A stretch of DNA of 19,942 nucleotides from an uncultured Collinsella sp. (GTDB taxonomy: Bacteria > Actinomycetota > Coriobacteriia > Coriobacteriales > Coriobacteriaceae): assembly GCA_900551815.1 (NCBI GenBank), contig URXE01000043.1, forward strand, positions 1 to 19,942, written 5' to 3'. The translations under genes were made by a program, and so were the position numbers. Positions 13,956 to 19,942 of the stretch are shown here, piece by piece (the stretch's first letter is position 1; every line of letters begins with the position of its first letter). Below the pieces are notes generated by a model. That model worked only from the letters and a program-made list of their open reading frames with translations. It did no database searches and was not told where the DNA came from.

Positions 13956-16755
13956 CGTCCGCAGCATCAGTCGTCGGCGTCGTCACGGTCGTTCCGGGCG
14001 CGATATAGCCGTATTCGAGCAGCACCGAAAGCGCATGCTGCTTCCAGGTGGCAAGCTCTTCGTCATTATAGTTGTCATGGGCCCATTCACTCATCGCGTC
14101 CTCGGCGTCTTGGGGCACCAGGTCCTGGCTGTCTGCCATCAGGTACAGGATGCCTAAGATGTCAAAGTCCTGCTTGGTCATCTCTTCCTTGTTTGATGTG
14201 CTGATGAGGCCGTGATCGATGCCGTAGCGGCAGATATCGGTCAAAACGGTAACGAGGCCCGTAGGAATCTGCGAGGCATCCTTCGCGGCAGCGGGCGCGG
14301 TGTCGTCAGTTACTGCAGCGGCATCGTCGCTCGACGGAGCAGACTCGGCCGCGTTCGCATCGGAAGCCGCCTGCTCTCCCTGGGCAGGTGTCGTGCTATC
14401 CGTCGTTGCCGAAGAATCCCCCGAAGAAACGGACGTAACGCAAACCGGTGTCTCAACCACGGTCGTCATCGGGTCGACCGGTGCGGGTGCGGCGATGACC
14501 TCGGCCCAATCGGAATACACGCCGTCAATAAAGGCGCGAACATGGAAGGTGCCCGGTTGCGAGATGGTCATCGTGCCATCTGTCGCGACCAAAATGCCCT
14601 TGCTCTCGAGCTCCTGGGCCTCCCAGCTGCAGACTCTATCGACTTCCTTGCCCGTCGTGTCATAGACCGTAGCCGTCAGGCCTTCGATGCCGTTGAGATT
14701 TTCCTCGACGCCGACGACGGCCTGTGCCGAGCCCTCGAGTTTGATACTGCCGTTAAACGGCTCGGGCGCCACGTCGCTTACCTTATATTTGTAGGCCGCG
14801 GCGTCGATCTCGTCATTGGTCGAGACATGCCCGTTCACGTCCACATAGGTGTCCTCGGGGATAAAGTACTTTACGTAGGCGGTGCCGGCCTTCTTGCCTA
14901 CCACAACTTGCTCGTGGGTGACCGGGTCGGTCTGGATCTCGATGACGTCGGACTTGCATTCCTTGCCCTTTTTATCGACCACACGCCAGTCGCCCGACGA
15001 CTTCACAAAGCCGTAATAGTCAACATCGTCCTCGTCCCTTGCACGCACGCGATAGGAAGAGATGGGGTCTTCCTCTCCAACCGTAAGCCTTCGGGTCTTA
15101 TCGGTCTGCAGCGACACGAGAATCTTGGAGATGGGCTTAATGGGCTGCGGCGTGCCCAACTGCGTATCGACCGTCACCGACTCAAACGACAGATTGGAAC
15201 CCGTAATGGACATGGGGTAGGTGGCGGCCATGTCGTTGAGCACATTGCACGTGCGCGGGGCGCCGCCGTTGCGCGAAGGCACCTCGCGATCGGCCAGGAC
15301 CGAATTCCAATCGATGGCGCGCACCATATGGTTGTTGGTGCGATGCGACCAGCTCGTGACGTTTCCAGCGGTGGTATCGTAGCCGTCGTCGCCACGATGG
15401 GCGATTGAGCGCAGGAACAGGTTCTGCACGGCGTCGGTCGACTGATCGCCAAAGGTGGTGTAGAACGAGCGCTGGTCATAACCGGCGGTATGGAACTCCT
15501 GCACGGCGGCGTTGTCGTCGTAGCACTCGCCGTTCATGTTAAAGATGATCACGTCGAACGTCACGCCCACCGGCTGGTCATAGTCCTCGGACAGCGTCGT
15601 GGTAGAACTCGTCTGCTTGCTATTGACCTGCGTGTGCGCCGGGATCGTCATATTGACGGTAACCGACTGATTGTCCGTCGTGGTGATCGACTGTTCCTCG
15701 GTCTTGCTCGCCTCCCACAACTGGGACATCGTGGTTTCGGCCGAAAACGAAGTCTCGATCTCCTCGCTCGCTGTTGCGGGCACGCCCAGCGACTCCTTGA
15801 GGCTCACCGATGCGCCCCACGAGCCGCCTTTGGAATACGATGCGGATTCAGAAGTGCTCGTGCCGACCGTCTCTTCGGTACCGCGGGCGAGCGTGATGCT
15901 CTGCGAGGCGTCCTCATAGCCGACGTTAAGTGCCGAGGTAACGAGCTCCTGCTCAGTCTTAGAATCGACAAAGGAATAGCCCGGCGCGTCCTCGGGCGCA
16001 CAGTTAAGCTTATTCACGCTGTTGAGCTGCTGAACTCTAAAGTTATAGAACGCGATGCCAAAGCCATTGAAATCGTACTGATAGGTGCCGCCGAGCTTGT
16101 CGACACAAGCAATGGTGGCATAGATGACGTCCTGCTCAGTCGTGTCTTTCGACAGTCCGTCGAGCGGCACGTTTTTACGGAAATCGGAGCCCTTCAGCTT
16201 GTGACCGATACAGCCGGCGATATCGTCGGTCAAGCGCTCGTAAACCGCATTGAGGCTTTTTGCAGATGTCAGACCACTCTGCTTCGATTTGTCGGCACCA
16301 TCGGAATGCTCACCGTTGCCGCCCGAAAGCGCATCATAGAGATGGATGTAGTGACCCTTACCGAAGTCCTTCTCAAAGCCCTTGCCGGCGTGGTCCCAGT
16401 ACAAAAAGTCCTTGGAGTCGTCGCCTCCGCCATAGCCAAGGATGTTATAGGCAAGCGAATCCCAGTTGGGCAGCACCTTTTTGACGGCCGCCGTGTAGAA
16501 CGAGACGTTGTCGTACATCGAGGTACGGCCCTCGAGCTTGCCGTCATCGATATCTACAAACGTGCAGTCGCGATCGTTAACTGTAATGGTGAGCGGGTTG
16601 ACCACGTCGCCATAGAGCTCGTCGCGCGAATCATCCTGAAGGTCAAAACCGGCTGTCGGCATCCCGCAAAGCGCCGTGACCGCAACGACCACCCAGCACA
16701 GGGTCATCCGTGCTCCCCGACGCGCTCGTTGCAAATACCTGGTGAGGTTTTTCAT
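13948..16755 (-). CDS. Large secreted protein with aerolysin/ETX-MTX2-like beta-pore-forming region and Ig-like domains
   Basis: 935 residues; I do not recognise a named homologue. A basic N-terminus and hydrophobic stretch (17-35) form a signal peptide, with cleavage likely near residue 36. Residues about 40-285 are an unknown domain with four cysteines. Residues about 286-406 are a Ser/Thr-rich, alternating beta region: GTSTSESASYSKGGSWGASV, a candidate amphipathic hairpin at 313-344, then VTVNMTIPAHTQV (365-377) and a strand VGVTFDVIIF. This is the layout of aerolysin/ETX-MTX2 pore-forming proteins. Two Ig-like beta domains follow (about 538-640 and 664-755), then an Ala/Ser/Asp/Thr-rich linker (757-830) and a helical C-terminus (831-917) that faintly recalls SLH repeats. 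The mature part has ten cysteines, no LPXTG motif and no C-terminal membrane helix. The ATG at 16755 is supported by GGGAGG. Function is inferred from fold-like pattern only. Confidence 0.8.
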   Translation of the reverse strand: MKNLTRYLQRARRGARMTLCWVVVAVTALCGMPTAGFDLQDDSRDELYGDVVNPLTITVNDRDCTFVDIDDGKLEGRTSMYDNVSFYTAAVKKVLPNWDSLAYNILGYGGGDDSKDFLYWDHAGKGFEKDFGKGHYIHLYDALSGGNGEHSDGADKSKQSGLTSAKSLNAVYERLTDDIAGCIGHKLKGSDFRKNVPLDGLSKDTTEQDVIYATIACVDKLGGTYQYDFNGFGIAFYNFRVQQLNSVNKLNCAPEDAPGYSFVDSKTEQELVTSALNVGYEDASQSITLARGTEETVGTSTSESASYSKGGSWGASVSLKESLGVPATASEEIETSFSAETTMSQLWEASKTEEQSITTTDNQSVTVNMTIPAHTQVNSKQTSSTTTLSEDYDQPVGVTFDVIIFNMNGECYDDNAAVQEFHTAGYDQRSFYTTFGDQSTDAVQNLFLRSIAHRGDDGYDTTAGNVTSWSHRTNNHMVRAIDWNSVLADREVPSRNGGAPRTCNVLNDMAATYPMSITGSNLSFESVTVDTQLGTPQPIKPISKILVSLQTDKTRRLTVGEEDPISSYRVRARDEDDVDYYGFVKSSGDWRVVDKKGKECKSDVIEIQTDPVTHEQVVVGKKAGTAYVKYFIPEDTYVDVNGHVSTNDEIDAAAYKYKVSDVAPEPFNGSIKLEGSAQAVVGVEENLNGIEGLTATVYDTTGKEVDRVCSWEAQELESKGILVATDGTMTISQPGTFHVRAFIDGVYSDWAEVIAAPAPVDPMTTVVETPVCVTSVSSGDSSATTDSTTPAQGEQAASDANAAESAPSSDDAAAVTDDTAPAAAKDASQIPTGLVTVLTDICRYGIDHGLISTSNKEEMTKQDFDILGILYLMADSQDLVPQDAEDAMSEWAHDNYNDEELATWKQHALSVLLEYGYIAPGTTVTTPTTDAADGA

Positions 16756-16794
16756 CGCAGTCCTCCCGTCAGTTGCCAATGTATTGAACCAACG

Positions 16795-16830
16795 TAAAAC
16801 GCCGCCGCGTCCACAGGGGGCGCGACGGCG
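16795..16830 (-). terminator. Rho-independent terminator after ppdK
   Basis: On the minus strand CGCCGTCGCG (16830-16821) pairs with CGCGGCGGCG (16809-16800), a 10-bp GC-rich stem with one G-U pair and an 11-base loop, followed by TTTT. It lies 40 bases past the ppdK stop and 40 bases before the next ATG. The T-run is short. Confidence 0.8.
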
Positions 16831-16870
16831 CGAAGGGGAACTTAAAAGGCGCAAATGGAACGCGACTCAG

Positions 16871-19621
16871 TTAAGCGGAACGCTTGGCCTCGAGCTTGGC
16901 CTGAGCGGCCGCCAGGCGCGCGAGGGGCACGCGATAAGGCGAGCAGGACACGTAGTCCACATCGGCCACGTTAAACAGGCCCTTGATGGACTTGGGGTCG
17001 CCGCCGTGCTCACCGCACACGCCAAAGTGCATGCCGGGGTTGGTAGCGCGACCCTTCTCGACGGCCATGCGCACGAGCTCCAGTACCGCCGTGTCGATGG
17101 TCTCGAAGGGATTGTCCTTCAAAATCTTCTTATGCATGTACAGCGGGATGAATTTGGCCTCGGCGTCGTCACGCGAGAAACCGAAAGTCGTCTGCGTGAG
17201 GTCGTTGGTGCCAAAGCAGAAGAAGTCGGCGTGATGGGCGATCTCGTCAGCGACCATGCAGGCGCGCGGCAGCTCGAGCATCGTGCCAACGGGAATGTTG
17301 AGCTCGACGCCTTCCTCGGAGGAAACCTCGGCGATCACGCGCTCGATGACCTCGCGGGTCTGGACATGCTCGGCCGTGATGGAAACGAGCGGAACCATGA
17401 TCTCGGGGCGCGGGTCGACGCCTTCCTTGATAAGGCGAGCGGCAGCCGTTGCCACGGCACGGACCTGCATGAGCGGCAGGTCACCGAAGACGACGGACAG
17501 ACGCACGCCGCGCAGGCCGAGCATCGGGTTGGACTCGACCATGCCGTCGATGCGGCGCAGGCGGGTACGCAAGGCGGCGAGCTCCTCCTCGCTGGCGCCA
17601 GCGGCCTCCTTCTTGGTGATGGCGACCTCGAGCTCTCGAGGATTATCCAGGAACTCATGAAGCGGCGGATCGAGCAGGCGAACGACCACCTCGCGACCAG
17701 ACATGGTCTTGAACATCGCCAGGAAGTCCTCAGTCTGAACCTTGAGCAGATCGGCCAGGGCCTGCTGCTTCACGGCCTCGTCGTCGGACAGGATGAAGCT
17801 CTGGATAATGTTCTTGCGATCGCCCAGGAACATATGCTCGGTGCGGCACAGACCGATGGCCTCGGCGCCAAACTCAAGCGCGAGCTCGGCATCCTCGGGG
17901 TTGTCGGCGTTGACGCGCACGTGGTTGGCGTGACCGTCGGTCTCGTCCAGGCGGATCTCGTCGGCCCAGGACAGGATGGTGTCCAGGTCGCCGGTGAGCT
18001 CGGCCGAAACCAGATCGACGGCGCCGTCGACGACGATGCCTTGAGTGCCGTCGATGGAGATGATGTCGCCCTCGTGCAGCACGCGGTCACTGCCCTCGAT
18101 GTGCACGACCTTCTCGGCAGCGTCGATATGGAAACGCTCGACACCGCAGACACAGGGGGTACCCATGCCACGGGCGATAACGGCGGCGTGGCTTGTCTTG
18201 CCACCATGGCTCGTCAAGATGCCCTCGGCGGCGACCATGCCCTTCAGGTCGTCGGGGTTGGTCTCCCAGCGGACCAGAATGACCTTATGACCCTCGGCAG
18301 AACGCGCAACGGCGTCATCGCTCGAGAACACGACCTCGCCCACGGCGGCACCGGGACTGGCGTTAAGGCCGCATGCGAGCGCCTCGTACTTCTTGGAGGA
18401 GTCGAACTGCGGGTACAGGAGCTGGTCGAGCTGCGCGGGGTCGATGCGGCTCACGGCCTCCTCACGAGTGATGAGGCCTTCCTCGACCATCTCGATAGCG
18501 ATGCGCAGAGCGGCGGTTGCGGTACGCTTGCCCACGCGGGTCTGGAGCATCCAGAGCTTGCCCTGCTCGATGGTGAACTCGATGTCGCACATGTCGCGGT
18601 AGTGATCCTCGAGCGTCAGGAAGACACGCTCAAGCTCCTCACCTGCGGACTCGAGGCCCGGGGTGGTCTTGAGGTCGGCGATGGGCTCAGTGTTGCGGAT
18701 ACCGGCAACGACGTCCTCGCCCTGGGCGTTGACCAGAAAGTCACCATAGAACTCCTTGGTGCCGTCGGCCGGGTTGCGCGTAAAGGCGACACCGGTCGCC
18801 GAGGTCTCGCCCTTATTGCCAAAGGCCATAGCCTGGACGTTGACGGCGGTGCCGAGCTCGTCGGAAATGCCGTGCTGTTTGCGGTAGATGCAGGCGCGCT
18901 CGTTCATCCAACTACCAAAGACGGCCTGGATAGCAAGGCGCAGCTGGAGTTCCGGATCATGTGGGAAGATGGGCTTGCCGTCGGCGACTTCGAGCTCGGA
19001 GTACAGGGCGGCCTCGACGTTCTCAGAGAAAATGCCCTTGAAAGTATCGACGAGCTCCTGCAGATCCTCGGCCGAAAGCTCGGAGTCGACGCGAACGCCG
19101 GCGACCAGGCGGGCCCGGGTCAGGGCGTTTTCGAACAAGTCGGCATCGACACCCATGACGACGTTGGAAAACATCTGGATAAAGCGACGATAGCTGTCCC
19201 AGGCAAAGCGCGGGTTCTGCGTCTGGGCGATAAGGCCCTGAACGGAGTCGTCATTGAGGCCCAGGTTGAGGACCGTGTCCATCATGCCGGGCATAGAGAA
19301 CGGAGCGCCCGAGCGCACCGACACGAGCAGCGGGTCACGGGCGTCGCCGAGCTTCTTGCCGCAGCGGGCCTCGAGGTCGGCCTCGGCGGCAACGATCTCG
19401 TCGAGCGCGCCCACGGGCCAGACGTTGCCGGCACCAGAGTACTCGACGCAGGTCTGGCAGGTAATGGTAAAGCCACCGGGAACCGGCAGGCCGATACGGC
19501 TCATCTCGGCAAGGTTAGCGCCTTTGCCGCCAAGCACGAAGTTCATGGACTTGTCGCCCTCGGTGACACAAGTGCCCTGGGCATCGGTTCCAAAACGGTA
19601 AACCCTCTTGCAATCGCTCAC
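16871..19621 (-). CDS. ppdK: Pyruvate, phosphate dikinase
   Basis: 916 residues, normal for PPDK. It interconverts pyruvate + ATP + phosphate with PEP + AMP + pyrophosphate; in anaerobes it often runs in glycolysis or PEP supply. The N-terminal ATP-grasp part has LGGKGANLAEM (30-40), SVRSGAPFSMPGMMDTVLNLG (from 101) and SATGVAFTRNP (274-284). The central swivelling domain carries the phosphorylated histidine, His478, in HGGKTSHAAVIARG, where many homologues have GGMTSHAA. The C-terminal PEP domain has GLCRTEHMF (590-598), FGTNDLTQTTFGFSRDD (803-819) and GVCGEHGGDP (867-876) with catalytic Cys869. GTG is the start, with AAGGGGAA upstream. It is transcribed alone: repeat-rich non-coding DNA upstream, terminator downstream. 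A separate PPDK regulatory protein gene is not in the window. Confidence 0.98.
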   Translation of the reverse strand: MSDCKRVYRFGTDAQGTCVTEGDKSMNFVLGGKGANLAEMSRIGLPVPGGFTITCQTCVEYSGAGNVWPVGALDEIVAAEADLEARCGKKLGDARDPLLVSVRSGAPFSMPGMMDTVLNLGLNDDSVQGLIAQTQNPRFAWDSYRRFIQMFSNVVMGVDADLFENALTRARLVAGVRVDSELSAEDLQELVDTFKGIFSENVEAALYSELEVADGKPIFPHDPELQLRLAIQAVFGSWMNERACIYRKQHGISDELGTAVNVQAMAFGNKGETSATGVAFTRNPADGTKEFYGDFLVNAQGEDVVAGIRNTEPIADLKTTPGLESAGEELERVFLTLEDHYRDMCDIEFTIEQGKLWMLQTRVGKRTATAALRIAIEMVEEGLITREEAVSRIDPAQLDQLLYPQFDSSKKYEALACGLNASPGAAVGEVVFSSDDAVARSAEGHKVILVRWETNPDDLKGMVAAEGILTSHGGKTSHAAVIARGMGTPCVCGVERFHIDAAEKVVHIEGSDRVLHEGDIISIDGTQGIVVDGAVDLVSAELTGDLDTILSWADEIRLDETDGHANHVRVNADNPEDAELALEFGAEAIGLCRTEHMFLGDRKNIIQSFILSDDEAVKQQALADLLKVQTEDFLAMFKTMSGREVVVRLLDPPLHEFLDNPRELEVAITKKEAAGASEEELAALRTRLRRIDGMVESNPMLGLRGVRLSVVFGDLPLMQVRAVATAAARLIKEGVDPRPEIMVPLVSITAEHVQTREVIERVIAEVSSEEGVELNIPVGTMLELPRACMVADEIAHHADFFCFGTNDLTQTTFGFSRDDAEAKFIPLYMHKKILKDNPFETIDTAVLELVRMAVEKGRATNPGMHFGVCGEHGGDPKSIKGLFNVADVDYVSCSPYRVPLARLAAAQAKLEAKRSA

Positions 19622-19696
19622 GATACTTCCCCTTCCATGCGCTCTCGCGCACGACCGTGGTGACGAATCGGCCCGCCGGATGCGGGCCGTGAGGGA

Positions 19697-19702
19697 ACTA
19701 TA
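19697..19702 (-). promoter_or_regulatory. Possible -10 element of ppdK without a -35
   Basis: The minus strand reads TATAGT, five of six consensus bases, about 76 bases before the GTG. The position 17 bases upstream (TCAGGC) is not a -35. An activator bound to the phased repeats further upstream could compensate, but that is speculation. Confidence 0.3.
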
Positions 19703-19743
19703 CGGCGGGATTTGAACGGGCCTGAGCAGAGAATACGCGGTTT

Positions 19744-19790
19744 GGTAAACGTGCTAAAACTAGCGGTAAACGGTAGGTAAAGGTGGTTAC
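19744..19790. repeat. Helically phased GGTAAA(C) repeats upstream of ppdK
   Basis: On the plus strand GGTAAAC occurs at 19744-19750 and 19765-19771, GGTAAA at 19776-19781, and a degenerate GGTTAC at 19785-19790. Start-to-start spacings are 21, 11 and 9 bases, close to whole turns of DNA, so all copies face one side of the helix. That is a hallmark of multi-site operators. Confidence 0.5.
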
Positions 19791-19796
19791 CTTATG

Positions 19797-19827
19797 AAGA
19801 TACCACTAAAGAGTAATTGCAGGTCAA
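19797..19827 (-). promoter_or_regulatory. Distal promoter candidate for ppdK
   Basis: Minus-strand TTGACC (19827-19822) is followed 19 bases later by TATCTT (19802-19797), which is preceded by TGG, an extended -10 feature. The -35 is good, but the spacing is longer than the optimum of 17. It would give a leader of about 170 nt spanning the phased repeats. Confidence 0.35.
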
Positions 19828-19840
19828 AAGCGTTAGAAAC

Positions 19841-19858
19841 TGCTAAATCGCTTTAGCA
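19841..19858. repeat. 7-bp perfect palindrome TGCTAAA-TCGC-TTTAGCA
   Basis: The arms at 19841-19847 and 19852-19858 pair perfectly around four bases. On the minus strand the loop reads GCGA, a GNRA-type tetraloop. The motif TGCTAAA recurs at 19752-19758, and AAAACTAG follows it there and again at 19858-19865. It could be a protein-binding site or an RNA hairpin. Confidence 0.5.
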
Positions 19859-19882
19859 AAACTAGTCATCTGGGATGATTTT

Positions 19883-19942
19883 TCTGGGACGGGGATTAAA
19901 AAATCATTAGGCACGCAATGATTTTTTAATCCCCGTCCCAGA
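19883..19942. repeat. 26-bp perfect inverted repeat with 8-base loop at window edge
   Basis: The left arm 19883-19908 (begins TCTGGGACGGGGATT) and right arm 19917-19942 are exact reverse complements over 26 bases around the loop AGGCACGC. Inner parts of the arms contain A6/T6 tracts, and outer parts are GC-rich. A second TCTGGGA, 14 bases earlier (19869-19875), forms a direct repeat with the left arm. The right arm ends at the last base of the window, so the repeat may be longer. Possible identities are a bidirectional terminator, a REP-like palindrome, or an end of a miniature element. Confidence 0.85.

Larger units (their letters stand above)
19622..19882 (-). other. Non-coding upstream region of ppdK
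   Basis: No coding sequence is supported on either strand. The region is AT-richer than the genes around it. It holds two weak promoter candidates for ppdK, phased GGTAAA repeats and a TGCTAAA palindrome, each listed separately. A GC-rich stretch next to the gene (about 19640-19690) can form hairpins such as GGCCCGC/GCGGGCC in the leader (19670-19688). The density of short repeats suggests regulation of ppdK transcription. Confidence 0.6.

Noticed and set aside
16694..16752. Possible lipoprotein signal in the secreted protein (cysteine at residue 30, VTALCG)
   Set aside because: The residue before the cysteine is Leu, not Gly, Ala or Ser, so it is not a valid lipobox. Ordinary signal-peptidase cleavage near residue 36 fits better.
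16676..19663. Very long open frame of about 995 codons on the plus strand opposite ppdK
   Set aside because: It lies antisense to a full-length, motif-complete PPDK and half-overlaps a terminator region. Its translation is an Ala/Gly/Leu/His-rich mirror of the codon pattern with no domain. Such frames are common artefacts of GC-rich genes.
1..19942. CRISPR arrays, tRNA or rRNA genes, insertion sequences
   Set aside because: No regularly spaced direct repeats of CRISPR size, no cloverleaf or rRNA-like sequence, and no transposase were seen. The only recombinase is the housekeeping XerC type.

Overview
The window is a compact, GC-rich bacterial segment. All sixteen protein genes lie on the minus strand, so transcription runs from high to low coordinates. 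Gene content and order point to a high-GC Gram-positive bacterium of the class Coriobacteriia, most likely Collinsella or a close relative. That placement is my inference from synteny and protein style; no marker search was run. The series rpsB-tsf-pyrH-frr-uppS-cdsA-dxr-rseP is a classic conserved cluster. The upstream part (rplS, rnhB, yraN, comM, dprA, trmFO, xerC) mixes the actinobacterial order (rplS..rnhB-yraN-comM-dprA) with the Firmicutes pair trmFO-xerC.

Reading in the direction of transcription, the right end (19622-19942) is a 321-base non-coding, AT-richer region. It holds a perfect 26-bp inverted repeat, a 7-bp palindrome and helically phased GGTAAA repeats. Next comes ppdK (pyruvate, phosphate dikinase), ending at a strong hairpin terminator. 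It is followed by a 935-residue secreted protein whose middle resembles an aerolysin/ETX-MTX2 beta-pore-forming domain, with Ig-like domains and an unknown helical C-terminus. This is the least ordinary gene here. rplS follows with its own promoter, a short structured leader and a UUCG-loop terminator. rnhB sits directly behind that terminator and ends before another very strong terminator.

The next block, yraN-comM-dprA-trmFO-xerC, is tightly packed with overlapping or nearly overlapping ends. It concerns DNA uptake, processing and recombination, plus tRNA methylation. The XerC reading frame has no ATG, GTG or TTG where its N-terminus must lie. The best start is an ATA codon that overlaps the trmFO stop as ATAG.

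The last block starts at a near-consensus promoter (TTGGCA-17-TATCAT) with a leader of about 135 nt before rpsB-tsf, closed by a terminator. An extended -10 promoter then serves pyrH-frr-uppS-cdsA-dxr-rseP, which joins ribosome recycling and UMP kinase to isoprenoid, undecaprenyl and phospholipid synthesis. The final gene is an intramembrane protease, cut by the left window edge, that carries an apparent winged-helix insertion on its cytoplasmic side.
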